64,000 bases of DNA from Lantana camara (GCA_037501455.1 CM074856.1:89044001-89108000); one strand, 5' to 3'; numbered from the stretch's first letter, positions 22,587-34,281 are shown. A program made the numbers and translations. The notes: a model not told the origin generated them from the letters alone.

Positions 22587-24048
22587 TGTTGAGTGTAGAA
22601 TTTGCATTGTTTTAAGCGTTAATTAGAGTATATTTTTGTGTCGTTTGATAGGTTTATGTGTTTATTTTGCTCCATTTAGGTGTTTTAGGAGTTGGAGATA
22701 AGAAACGGCGGAATGAAGCGAATTCACGCATTTTTGGAGGCAAAAGGAGTAACTCTCGTTACCCCTTAGAAATACATTTTTGTTAACCCCCGTTACCAGA
22801 GGCAGGAGGAGATGATTTTTGCCGCAGGAGGGGTAACGCCCGTTACCCCTGTGCAGAAGGAAAGTGGTAACACCCATTACCACTTATAAAAGTGTTATGG
22901 CGATTTCACACCAGTAACGGGCGCTAACGAGGTTTGTGCATGAGATGGTAACGCCCGTTACCTAGGGCGGCGAGAGACAGATTAGTGCTGCTCTTTAAGT
23001 ACGATTAGGAGTCTGATTTTGGGAGGCTTCCGACTTCTTCCTTCAGTTCGTCACCTATCTTGGAGAGGGAATTGCAGAGCTTTTGCAAGAGTTGTTCAGA
23101 GATCTCGAGAGGACGAAAGGATCGAATTCTTCAAATAATTTCAGTTTTTCGATTTTATTATTTCTTTTAGTATCAAACTAATTCCCTTAAGTTTTATTTT
23201 AATTAGTTTTCATATGTTAGATTCGTTTTTCCAGACTTTATGAATGTTTATGGTTTTGATTTTGAGACTTTGTTTTAAATTGATGAACATGAATTCAGTT
23301 AATGCAATTTCCTTTAGTTTTATGAGTTTTTCTTTAATTATGAGTAGTTAATTCTCTAGGGCTAGCGGAGTGATGATGAATGCATGATAAGTGTTTGATA
23401 TAATGCTTGAATGACTTGTGTTAATTCTTAGGTTTGAAAACAGGTTTAATTGACTTGCGATGGACTGATCACCCGTAGCATGATTTAGAATTGCCTAAGG
23501 ATCGAGAGATTAATGGTAATTGAGATTATTTTCATAACTTGTAAGTTGTAGAATGCAAAGAGGTTTGGTTCTAGCTTATACAACGGTAATCTTATTCCCT
23601 GCCAAGCCACTAGAATTTGAATTGCACTAGTTTTATTCATATGGTTTAATTAACTATTGATGATTTGGGAGAGCAATATTTAGCTTAATTGAGCACTTGG
23701 TTATGCCTTGAGAAAGGGTAATACAAATATAAGTGACTAGGTTGTAGAATTACACTTGTCAAACGGGTATTATATTAACTCTTGAATGTATGAATTATCA
23801 CCTCCCCTGCCTACTTAGTTTATTGATTTTAATCCGCGTGTTTTAGTAGTTACTTGTGCTTTCTTTTAGTTAATTGTTTAATTTGGTTTTAGTAGAGTAA
23901 TAAACAACAACTTGATTTCGTTCAGTCTTTATATTAGAAAGAAGTGTTGAGTAGTGATTGATTTGCCTTCCCTGTGGGTACGATCCTATTGTGCTACGCG
24001 TATGTTAGTGTACACTTGCCTGATTGGTTTTAACTTAAGAAAATCACA
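22587..24048 (+). repeat. Tat/Athila-like 5' LTR (1462 bp)
   Basis: TGTTGAGTGTAG at the start and AAAATCACA at the end, followed by a primer site of the TTTTTGGCGCCGTTGC type. The 3' part has CCTTCCCTGTGGGTACGATCC, a signature of these LTRs. A partial second copy is at 56640-57583. Near its start is a six-palindrome array (22746-22964). Confidence 0.8.
22746..22964 (+). repeat. Palindrome array, three doublets (Tat-like LTR)
   Basis: Six palindromes of the type GGTAACGCCCGTTACC, centred near 22755.5, 22789.5, 22839.5, 22873.5, 22920.5 and 22954.5. Spacings are 34, 50, 34, 47 and 34 bp. Examples: GGGGTAACGCCCGTTACCCC and AGTGGTAACACCCATTACCA. In the fourth, both CG-containing arms changed together to ACAC/CATT. 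Confidence 0.9.
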
Positions 24049-24057
24049 ATAAGTTTT

Positions 24058-24076
24058 TAGCGCTGTTGCAGAGGAA
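24058..24076 (+). promoter_or_regulatory. Tat-like primer-binding site
   Basis: TTTAGCGCTGTTGCAGAGG resembles the TTTGGCGCCGTTGCCGGGG primer site of Tat/Athila elements with three or four changes. It fixes the LTR end and plus orientation. 24077-24261 is leader without ORF. Confidence 0.65.
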
Positions 24077-24261
24077 GGTGTTTTAAATTAATATTACCTA
24101 ATTATTTTGATCTAGTGCTTTAGATCATTACTTTACTCTGTTTTCATTGTCTTTTGTCACTGTGGAATTGAGCTAAGGAATTACTTTTCCTTGTGCAGTT
24201 CGAGGCCGGGTGGCCTCGCCCCACAAGCACCCAACCTTCCTTTTGCTCGGTGCATGCGACA

Positions 24262-24491
24262 ATCTCAAGACCCAGAACTAGTACCCTAGGATCCGGAGAT
24301 TGAGAGAACACTTAGTGCTATTTGGAGTCAGCGTAAGAGAGATAAGAAACCGACTACCATACTGATGGCTGACCCACCTCAAGATCCACCACCACCGGCC
24401 ATAAGAGATTATAACATGCCGCAGGCTGGAGCAATTCAGACTGCAGCCCGTACCCCGATCGCAGCAAACAATTTTGAGATCAAACCAGCCA
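24262..24491 (+). pseudogene. Tat/Athila-like gag N-terminus, interrupted
   Basis: One frame reads QDPELVP-stop-DPEIERTLSAIWSQRK, then MADPPQDPPPPAIRDYNM and PQAGAIQTAARTPIAANNFE. DPEIERT and the RDY...A..NNFE(I/L)KPA pattern are typical of gag starts in this lineage. An in-frame TAG is at 24283-24285. The frame is cut at 24491 by the start of LTR W (flank AGCCA). The rest of the element should be to the right of the window. Gag would form the particle shell. Confidence 0.75.
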
Positions 24492-24705
24492 TGTAGCACC
24501 CTGAAGGGGCCACAACCCCACACCGTCGTACCTTTCAAGTGGATAGGAGACCTAGCACCCAAGAAGCACGCCGGCGAACAGACAAAACATTACAAGGTCA
24601 AAGTACTAGAAGGGAACATTGCAGCGGAAATATGAGAAATTTAAAACTTTCAAAACTTAAATCAGGAGACACAAGAGGCTAGTAACCAAGTACAAGGACT
24701 ATACA
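24492..24705 (-). repeat. W LTR, piece 1 (3' end)
   Basis: Opens TGTAGCACCCTGAAGGGG on the plus strand, the complement of a gypsy LTR 3' end. It belongs to the same LTR as 31252-32910 and 53996-~55657; together these make about 3.5 kb, close to the 4.0 kb LTR of element G, which they resemble. Interrupted at 24705 by Z (TSD ATACA). Confidence 0.75.
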
Positions 24706-24710
24706 TGTAA

Positions 24711-27700
24711 TGTAACACCCCGCTCGTCCTACAAATAAGGTACGTCACTTTTGAACCTTTTTATGTGTTTTAATTATGTGATTTTGTGCTTTGCGTGGCC
24801 CTATTTTGAACTCTTTAAGAGTTTAGGGGCTTGTTTGTAATTTTCTCTTTTAAGGGGTTTTCCGGTCATTTCTCGTTCGATCGAGAGTTCGACCTTTTTG
24901 ACCCTTGCTTTGCGTTCGGGGCATCAAAACGAGTCCGTAGACTCTGAGTTTGCCCAATCCTGACTTCGTTAGCCGTTCTTTCAACCGTTTTCGCGTGAGA
25001 GGACCCGAGATATATACCCCGGATCCTCGTTTTGCGTGCCAGAACTTCAGCTCCAGACTCATCGTCTTCCTCCCGCGATTGGCACTATTCATACAATGGA
25101 GGTGTGAAAACACACATATCTCCGTTCTCGCTCGTTTCTCGACGGAATTCGACGTTTGAGTAGTGGAAATTTATCATCTCGCCGAGCCCGACACGATAGT
25201 AAAAGAATTGGGACCTACAAATTAGAGGTGGTGGAGCTACGACGAGCTGCAGGTGGCGCGGCTTAGAGCTGCCACTTCACCGCCCATTCGCGGCGGCTTC
25301 CGGCGGTGATTTTCGGACACGCGCCTCAGACCCATGAAGGAGACATCCCGGCGCAACTCCAGTTCAAGCGGCGTGGCCAACGGTGGTCGGACGGCAGCGC
25401 ACGCGCCGACAGAAGACCGGCGGCGGTGGCGTGTGCACTGAAGCACCTCGCTCCGCCGCGTTCCGGTGAGATTCGTGGTTGGGCCTTGGTGGTTTCCGAC
25501 GTATTTTGGCCTCCTGAGTCCGATTCCGGGGTTGGTTTGAGCAAACAAAGGCCGAAGGTGGCTGAACCGACAAGTGGCGCATCGGCGGACTTTCGGCGGC
25601 TGTTTGGGACCTTTTTCCTGCCGGTTTTGGTGGTGGCTCCTTCACGAAAGTTGCTTAGAATGATGAATTGTAGTTGATGGCGTTGGCCCCGACTCCAGAA
25701 CCGGTGGTTTCCGGCGAACTGGTGGTGGACCGGCCGTGAACCGGCGGCCCTCTTTACCGGCGGTTTTTTCGACAAATTGGCTAGGGGCTTTCGAAGGCCT
25801 CGCTACGGCTTTCCAGCGGTATGTTCGGATTTCATTTTCGTTTTACGGTTTGCATTTAATTTAAGTTTTTGTCGTTGGGATTTAGTTTGGTTTTTCGTCA
25901 ACGAAGTCCGACGTGTTTGGTATTTTCTGAAATTGGTTGAGGGCTTTTATCGAGCAGGCCGAGGCGTACGTTTTTGTCCTTCCGGGGAATTTTTCGACCA
26001 CCGGAGGTGGTGGTCCGGCGGCCGCTCGTGGCGGTTCGGCTGGTTCCGGTGGTGGCATTCCGACACCCTTCGGACAGCAAGTTCCTCTCGTCGTGGTGAG
26101 TCCAACGCCACTTTCCGTACGTCAATCGGGTGTCCGATTGATCTATTGTGATTTATTTTGTATAATTTGAATATTTGGAATTAATTATTTTAATTGCAAT
26201 AAATTGTGTATTGTTGTATTTGTCGATCAATATGTATGCCAACGGATATGAAATCATGTATTAAATGAAATGTGATATGTATTGATGCTTTGAAGTGTAA
26301 ATTGAACGACCGTTATGCTGAAAGTGTATTAGTTGTTAATTGTTTTAAAATGTAATTCGTTCTTGTATGCTCAATAAATTAATGAATATGCATTGTATGG
26401 TATTTGAAAATATGTAATAAATGATGAATGTATTATTTCATGATTGTTGGTGATATTAGTTTCGTTTCATGCCATTAGATTTAATATAGCCCTTGTAGTA
26501 GGGGTGTTCGTGTAATTTCACTAAACATATAAATTGTATGACTTCCATTAATTAATCCTTGTCGATTGATAAACAAATATGCTAATTATGCTTTCGATTA
26601 AGAGAAATTATTATGCCTAAGCTTGAAGCTTTTTAATTAGGCTAATCACTTAAATTGAATTGGAATTTATTATATGATATAAGAATCTGTTATGCAATTT
26701 ATGATTTAGCCAGTATTGAATTAGTATGTCTTGGATGATTTAATTTGAGACTTTGTAATTTAGGTTTAATTACTTAATTTAAAATAAACCTATTACGCGA
26801 TATATGAATTGTATGAAACTTATATGATTAAATTAGTAACTTTTGCACATAAGAAATAAGTTATTCGTATGAATATGAATTAGTCATTTGATATACGAAT
26901 TTATATGAAATAATATGACATGCATTGCCTTTCCATTTTGGTTATTTGAATTAATTGTGCATAAGAACATCTCTTGATGTGTTTTATGAATATGTTGAGC
27001 TATGTGATATTTTATTTTGCAAGTAATTAGTATGAATTTGAACTTTACTTATGGGATTGCATTTCTTAAGTACTTGAACATGTGTCGTGCGTCTTTATAT
27101 GGTTGTCTGAGTCTGAGTCTGAGTTCTGTACTTTGTTTTGTGTGTTCAGTTGGTACAGATGCATCCGGGGTGGTGAATTGTGGTCGTGTAGGGTCCGGGG
27201 TGGACCATTTGCTTTGGGTTTGGCTTTGTCTGGTACCAGGTGAGGGTGTTTTCGTTCTAGTTACATATTAAACCCTACAACCTTATGTGACAAGTTTTGG
27301 CCAAAAACCTTATATATATATATGTTACTTTTAAAGTAGAGTCATCGAGTAAACATTGATCGAGTAAACCCTTTTCTAATAAATCATGAAATATGTTATG
27401 TTTCTTATGAATCAAATGTTTTGGCGAGATTATGTATGTATGATATGTTCACGGGCCCAGGGACTTAGTACTTGTAGCTATCCGGGGAGGCAAGGGCCGA
27501 CGGTGATCCCTTGTACTAGTCCTACCACATTTACGGTGATACCGGCCCTCGCTAGGAGGTTTAGCGGGGAATGGGAGATGAGTGCCCTTGGGGGAGTCAT
27601 GAAACCCCATTGGCCTATGTATGAGGTGGTCGGGTCTTGCTAACCCGTCCACCACCCGGAGGAAGAAGGTTGGAACTTATTTTATGATTATGAGTATGTT

Positions 27701-28664
27701 ATGATTGTTATGCACCGTGCGGGAAGGTCGGGACATGGATTGCCCAAACGACTATGTTATATGATTTGTGTGTATATTAATATACTTCATGATCTCGTAT
27801 TCAATGTATTAAAGATATTTGTCGTACACGGTCGGAGTTTGGTTGGAGATGATGCACGCTCACTCGCCGAGCCTTATTGATTTTGTATGAATTATGAACC
27901 TAATGAATTCAATATGATTAGTCGTAAAATCCGAGCATTGCTTAGTTATTATCTTGCCCTCTTGGGAACTAACCTTAAATAAAACCTTGCTCGGGATTTA
28001 TGACTTGCATGCGCATGTTGCTATATCTATGTATCGCTCCTGCTCGCTCAGTCTTCTAGAGACTGACCCTCCCCCTTCTTTTCCACTTTTCAGTTTTTAC
28101 AGGTTTGAGCTAGGCGGCTGTCAGTGTTTGTTGAGTTTGTAGCTGTTCGTTTAAGTTGTTAAGTACATTGCTTCGTTTTATGTTTGGAGTCTTATTTATG
28201 TAAGATGCGTCAGTTTGTCTGAGTCTATTATATACCTTGTTTCAATTTATGATAACCTTACATATGATATGGTTTTGCACAGGATTATAATTATGATTCG
28301 GATGTATGAATTTCGGGACAGGTTAGGACAGGTGCTCGGCTTAGATGAACCCGTTTTGATTATATGTTTCATCGGGACAGGTTTCTAGGGCCAGTTGAAC
28401 CCATTTAGTTGACATAGATTTACTTATTGAGATATATGGATTATCTTTGTTGATCAAGGTTTTTGAGAATTCGTATTTTGTATCGCTTCCTCATTCAGGT
28501 CTTGTATATTTACACTTGTACAGGGTTTAGGTACCGCCTAGCTTAGGTTGGTTTTTCGTTTGTCACCTGTTCGCTGTGGCTTGGTGCGTGTGCGGACTTT
28601 CCATTTCGTACACGTGTCAGGTCATAGTGCGGGGGTGTGGTGCCCCACCGCTTGGGGTGCTACA
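24711..28664 (+). mobile_element. Y: solo gypsy LTR (3954 bp)
   Basis: TGTAACACCCCGCTCG to GGGTGCTACA, flanked by TGTAA on both sides. It has the 3' modules of the group: hairpin CAGTCTTCTAGAGACTG near 28048, CAG sites at 28091 and 28100, GAGCTAGGCGG near 28107 and its complement CCGCCTAGC near 28532, and TTGTCACCTGTTCGC. A donor-like GTG|GTGAGT is at 26096. A GC-rich block (25235-26110) lies before the donor. No palindrome doublets are visible. Confidence 0.9.
25235..26110. repeat. CCGG/GGCGG-rich block inside LTR Y
   Basis: A GC-rich island in an AT-rich LTR, full of CCGGCGG, CCGGTGG and CGGCGG words (for example GGACCGGCCGTGAACCGGCG near 25724). Several overlapping ORFs of 75-149 codons are open on both strands, as expected from low stop frequency in GC-rich DNA; none has a recognisable domain. 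It could be the LTR's upstream/leader region or a captured host fragment. Confidence 0.5.
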
Positions 28665-29299
28665 TGTAACGCCCCGATTTCCAGTTATTTAGGTACGCTC
28701 GACACGTGTGAGTTTCGAGCATTAGGATTTTATTTTATTACTTTCGTTTATTCAACTTATATGTGTGATATTAATTTTATAAATTATATCTCAACATGAT
28801 TACGTGAAAATATGTGAAATAGGTGTCAACTTGAGAATTATTTTATAATTGGACTTAATTAGTACGTGAATTACTTTCCGAACATGTCTTAATTGCTTAT
28901 ATCAGTTAAGGACAATTACTTTCCGAACATGTCTTAATTGCTTAATTGTCCTTAACTGATATTTATTTAAATGTGAGGACCAAATTGTATAAACAACTTT
29001 TGGACCAAAGTGAATAAAATTGTAGGAATAGAACTTAATTGCAGAACTTATACATTTGAGGGACTTAATTACAAATTGTGCTTGATCATCCATATATGTA
29101 GAAGAATCATGTAATCTCCATCTCATTCATCATTTTATATCATAAAAACGTACCATTTTTTCTTCCATTTCCACGATCAACATCCAAAGAGGGAGAAGAA
29201 GATTTCATCCATTTCAAGCTAATATTTTGGAGGAATTATGAACCTTGAAGTGTCCTCATCCTCCTAACTTCATCTCATCTCTTCTTGCTTTCATTTAAG

Positions 29300-30909
29300 G
29301 TAGATATGAGATTTTATATGAATTCTTGAACTTATTGGTTAAAGCTAGGGTTCATGATTTAGACTAGATAAGGTGTGTATTTGTTGTTAGAAGCATGATT
29401 AGGAGCTTTAAACTTGAAATTCTTGTATAAATCTTGAGGTTTATGGAGTTTGATGATATATGTGTTCATGAGGTTGATCTTGAGATTCTTGATGATCAAG
29501 CTTGAATTATGTGTTTATATTGGGTTTTATTACACTTTAAGCATGTATACATATTTTCTTTCATGAATTATAGCATTTGGAAGTGAATTATAAGTGTTTT
29601 GATGAGATTTGGAATGTGTTCGTGCTTCCCCTGTTCTTCTACTATGTTTTCTGCATTTCCTGCATAACGGGAACGGCCCTTCTCGTTCCCTTTTTAATTG
29701 AGAACGATTGTTCCCATGTGTTAAATACATGCATGCTGGCGAGAATGGGAACGACCGTTCCCACTTTGGCTCACAGCCGGGAACGACCCTTCCCATTTTT
29801 GGGGAGCCACTTCGGGGAGCTGGGAACGGCCCTTCCCATTTTGAACTAAGGGCCGGAACGGCCATTCCCAGGCCTCTGGAGAGGCAGAAACTTTCTCCAT
29901 AAAACTTGAATTTCCATTTCCATTCATATACCCTTAAATGATCCATACATGTTAATATATGATCAATATCATACAATAATATGATTGTAACATGCTACAT
30001 TGATCAACGCATGTCATCTCGTTACATGATTATGTCGTGCATCATATTTGGTACCATTATTGAGTCATGTCTCACGAGTGCACAAATGTTTCCGTTTCTT
30101 ATCCAGTTCTTCTCCAGGGCGGAGATTATTGATCGTGAGCACGTTCATGCATCCATAAGTCGTCGTGTCGCTTGTCAGGTGAGGTTTAATTGCTAGTTAT
30201 ATAGAACCCGTATAACCCTTATGTGAAGTTTTGGGCCAAAAGGTAAATATATTTATCTGTAATCATTTCTAAACTCGTAAACAATTTCCAGCAAGTCATG
30301 TCCATGCAAAGCAATGCATGTATCGTGATTGAATCGTGACCGTGTATTGGCGAGTAGCATGATAGCACTTTGGGCCCGAGGGTTAATGTATCGGCCAACC
30401 GGGAAAGCAGAGGGCTGACGGGTAACTCTGCACTCCCCTCATCAGTTGGGATGACCCCTGAATCCACCAGGAGGTTTGGTGGAGGAAGGAATCTCGTACG
30501 TGGGAGTTATGAACCTAACGTACGTAGCATGGATGGTTAGGGCCTTGCAAACCCACCATCACCCGGAGTGAAAGGAGTTCATGAAATTATCACTATTGCA
30601 CTATAATAAACTGCATGATCACATGATAATTAAACAAAGCATGTACAGTTCACTATTGGTGTAAGGTTGGAGAATTACCCTCACTCGCCGGGGCCACTGA
30701 TTGAAAGCATGAAAATGATTAAAGTGTTAAACTTGACAGTTGTAATCTCGGGCGAGTTCCTAGTTCTATGTTATTCTTGAGTTTATATTATTTTCAGTTA
30801 TAAAGCCTTACCCGAGATTATAACTTGCATGTTATTTGCGCTAATATTTATTTATGCCCCTCACTCAGTCTTCCATAGACTGACGCCTCCACCTTTCAGG
30901 TTCTTGCAG
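29300..30909 (+). other. Putative LTR leader intron in Z
   Basis: Donor-like AAG|GTAGATATG at 29300 and acceptor-like ACCTTTCAG (to 30899) or TTCTTGCAG (to 30909). The palindrome array lies inside. Acceptor side: hairpin, pyrimidine-rich CGCCTCCACCTTTCAG, then GTGCTAGGCGGGA. Confidence 0.4.
29669..29872 (+). repeat. Palindrome array, three doublets (Z)
   Basis: Six palindromes of the type GGGAACGrCCsTTCCC, centred near 29676.5, 29707.5, 29754.5, 29786.5, 29829.5 and 29862.5. Spacings are about 31, 47, 32, 43 and 33 bp. The best is TGGGAACGACCGTTCCCA (29746-29763); also TGGGAACGGCCCTTCCCA (29821-29838). Confidence 0.88.
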
Positions 30910-31251
30910 GTGTGTGCTAGGCGGGAATAGGGTCGAGTCCAGGCTTTGCATTCGAGTCGAGCACAGTTCATTTACTTATTGTTGCACATGAATTATTGTA
31001 TTGTTAATTCTTATGTATTTTAAGAGATGATAATGTATTGATATGTGAGATGGGAATATGATTTACTTGACAAATGATCGATAATATAGCATGCTTCCGC
31101 TTTGAGGGTTAGTCCCGCCTAGCTAGTTGATTTATTTTATTTGTCACTCGTTCGCTATAGGTTGGTTCATGTACGGACTATCCATTTCGTATATGGATCG
31201 ACCTATGGTGCGGGGGTGTGGCATCTCTACGAAAAGTGGTGCTACAATACA

Positions 31252-32910
31252 GGAATTGAGTATTGAAAGAGATATTCCGATATAGTGTCAAGGGAAAATA
31301 TAACTACTGAAAACAAGTAACAAAGAACACCGAAGGCCAGATTGATAAGTACCTAATTGAACACTACTTTATCATCAAGAGGGTGGTGTTCAAGATGGTT
31401 CAGAAGAACCTGACCATAAGAGCACAACAAAGGATTTCCTATACTTCAAGATACCAGCCAACAAACGTCACTGAACCCGAAACCATGAGGTCAGAAAACA
31501 GGGTAGAGGTATTAGTCAAAAGGACTAAGTGAAGCATGACTTTTGAAACAATATAAGTACTTTAAAATATTAAGGTTTTCCCAAAGCTTTACTTTAAAAC
31601 AGGATTTCAAGCAGGCACACACAAGCACACACATCTTTATTTCTGGTTCATACATATTTTATAAAAAGGGAACAGAGTACGGGATATTATCCAAAAGTAT
31701 GAATCAATCTTTAAAACCAAAGTTGCCCACAAGCTAGGCATCATCCAACCTTTACTCCTCAAAAATCTTTAATAGAGCTGGTATCGAGATCCATTAGGGC
31801 CCCGACACCCATATACATATGCACCACCCCTTCTCCCCATATTGTCGCGCCCAGGGAGCTACCCCGCAATGACTTAAACAGAACGGGAGGAATTTACCAC
31901 CTCTCCCGACCTTCGATGTGGAGTAACCAACCTCCGATTAAACCATCATCAAGGTCATTACGGCGGCTAGTAACATAGTAGCCATTGGCGCACGCCTCTC
32001 GGTCTACTACTTAACCATACCGCCAGAGCCCAACAGAACAGGATTTCAAAAACTTGCATTTCAGAATAACATAAGTGCATGGAGCACACAGAGTTCAGGA
32101 ACTGAACCTTTAATCAAGGCAATAGAATAGTGAAAAAAACGTATATCATAAACCATTAACTTTAAACTTGAAGCATTGTCCCAAAATGGGAAAAACGTTT
32201 AACTGGGAAGATAAAATCTTTGAACTCGAATGAGTTGATTTTGAAATCATTTGAATACATAAGAATATTCATGGTTCCAGTTGAAATAGTTTAAACCTCA
32301 CCTACAGAAACGGTATTATGCAATAATACATGAGCCACAGTAAATCCAGACTTCACCTGTGAGTGGTGAATGATTAAGTTTCTATCCATAAACCATATGG
32401 TCACATAAACAAGTAGGGATGATCTCAAGTCATCCAATTGCACATAACGATATCATATGTATAGGATGAAACATTATCAAATCATATCATATCATGTGGC
32501 GAGATTTCGTGATAATTATTCAATAATCATCAAAGCATGAAGGCATAATTGGATTCGTATAACGCAGTACATAGGAGAGTAATACCATTTAATTCAGGAG
32601 AATCATTTAACTAAGAATGGAACATTGATTGTGAGTTATCCTTAAACTTGAGTTAATAGATCAATGCAAATCGAACAATCTTTAATCAATTTATGATCAT
32701 AGACATGAGCCTTAAGGAACTAAGTTCCAAACTATATTAATGATTCATGATTGAGTGAGGGTATCCAAGTATTGAAGTATAAGATCAACAAGAATGCAGA
32801 ACACTTAAACAAGGAATAATCTTTTCGAAGATAGGAATCAAGTAAACGATTAGTCTCAGTTGAAAGGTTGCATTAAGAGCTTAAGGATATATTTTCTTAG
32901 GGTCTTAAAA
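31252..32910 (-). repeat. W LTR, piece 2
   Basis: Middle of the old minus-strand LTR. The plus stretch CTTCAAGATACC...GTATTAGTCAAAAGGACTAAGTG (31458-31530) is the complement of the hairpin/acceptor region of G's LTR (38270-38360), showing the same family. Ends at 32910 with TAAAA, the TSD of X. No coding sequence. Confidence 0.75.
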
Positions 32911-33514
32911 TGTAACATCCCGCTCGTCCGGCCATTCCAAGTACGCCTTTACGAGAGAGCTACGTGCGCTTTTAATTATTTAATTACGTGAATTATATGT
33001 TTATTATATTCCTTATGTGATATATTTGAACTATATGACGTTTATTTGAACCATATGTGATTTATTTGCACGTATTTGCCCTCTTTACTTTGTTCTTGCT
33101 CCGTTTGTGCCCGTTTTTGTATCTGATTTTTGTGATTACGTGATATGTATGATTAATGTGTTATGAGTGTGTCCTTGTGCTCGTTGCTTGTTTTGAGTTC
33201 GTTTGATAAGGTTTTGGAACCGTTTTATGTGTTAGGGACTTAAGGGCCTAATGAGCTTTAGCGCACCTTGTGTTCCGGAAGGCATAACTTGAGCTCGGGA
33301 ATTCGGATTTGAATTCTGGAAGATGCGTTGGACTCATAACAAAGAAAGAAAGCCAAGGAATCAAGATTCATATTTTTCTAAGCCCATCTGATTCCCTGTT
33401 TTTTGACCGGAATGAGCACCTTGCGCCAATAGCCACCTCTGTTGACTAGTCATGCCTTGTGGGCCCATCCTAACCCTAACCAAAGCTAAACTATGACTAA
33501 ACCACATGAGTTAA

Positions 33515-33542
33515 ACTTTCTCTCTCTCTCTCTCTCTCTCTC
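33515..33542 (+). repeat. (CT)n microsatellite in X
   Basis: About 14 CT units in the leader part of LTR X, ~160 bp before the donor-like site. Confidence 0.9.
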
Positions 33543-34149
33543 TACCCCTTATCAGCTGAGTTCGAACCCCCTCCCCCAATAAGAGACATTTGCCCCATTT
33601 TGTGAAGAAAGAAGTGAAGAAGAAAGAAGAGAAGGGTTCCTATTCATTTGCTCCAAGAATTCAAGTCAAGCTTCATCAATTTCTTCTCCAATTAAGAGGT
33701 AAACTTGTTTTTGTGATCTCCTTGCCTTTCTGGTCATTTTAATTCCAACTTTGCATGATTTCATCCATATTTGCTCATTATATGATTTATAGCATGAATA
33801 GTGAGGTTTGAGCAATTTCTTGATTCTTGCATGTTTCTTGATGAATTCTTTTGATTCCAAGAATGTTATATGACTCTTTGACAACCTATTTGATTTATAT
33901 GAACTTGGTTTGAGTTCTTGTGAAGGATTCATGAGTGTGTCATTTAGGGTTTTGCGTGATATTTGAGGAATAAGAATATGATTACCCATCTCTTCATTTC
34001 CCTTCACTTTAGCTTCGTTTTTGGCATGTTCTAGGGCATGAACCTTTGGGTAATTGTTGCATATATCTTGTATAATGTGTTGACATGAGTTTAGATTGAG
34101 TTCTTGGTGTTTTAGGGGCTAAAATCTCGAGTTTTTGCTGCTGGAACAG

Positions 34150-34281
34150 ATCCAGGGCCGTGGATTTTTACACTAAAATCCACCCACGACCGTGGATTTG
34201 CTTGGCAGAATTTGGGGCATTTTTGGGCTGGGATCCACGGCCGTGGATCCCCTCTTTGTTAAAAATCCACGGTCCTGGATC
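34150..34281 (+). repeat. Palindrome array, two doublets (X; ATCCACGG type)
   Basis: Palindromes: ATCCAGGGCCGTGGAT (34150-34165), AAATCCAC/GTGGATTT arms (34176-34199), a perfect 22-bp palindrome at 34230-34251 (core GATCCACGGCCGTGGATC), and AATCCACGGTCCTGGATC (34264-34281). Centre distances are about 30, 53 and 32 bp. The position in the LTR (about 1240 bp from its start) equals that in 1919-5258, but the palindrome sequence is unrelated. Confidence 0.88.

Larger units (their letters stand above)
24706..31246 (+). mobile_element. Z: solo gypsy LTR split at its first 5 bp by Y
   Basis: Z has TGTAACGCCCC... (28665) to ...GTGGTGCTACA (31246), flanked by ATACA at 24701-24705 and 31247-31251. Its first five bases, TGTAA, appear twice (24706-24710 and 28665-28669) because Y inserted there. 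Net length is 2582 bp. No internal region or primer site, hence solo LTR. It carries a six-palindrome array, donor-like AAG|GTAGAT at 29300, hairpin CAGTCTTCCATAGACTG near 30868, CAG acceptor-like sites at 30897/30907, and the 11-bp inverted pair GCTAGGCGGGA / TCCCGCCTAGC (30917 and 31111). Confidence 0.9.

Noticed and set aside
22746..22964. CRISPR-like array (short palindromic repeats, regular spacing)
   Set aside because: The repeats vary in sequence, the spacers are not unique invader-like sequences of constant length, and the host is a plant; the array is part of an LTR and recurs in other LTR copies.
25326..25775. Host gene exon (ORFs of 93-149 codons on both strands)
   Set aside because: Overlapping frames are open on both strands because of GC-rich composition; none shows a domain or a splice context of a gene, and the block is inside a solo LTR.
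29669..29872. Rho-independent terminators
   Set aside because: GC-rich inverted repeats without T-tails in a eukaryotic nuclear sequence; several per LTR with fixed spacing do not fit terminators.
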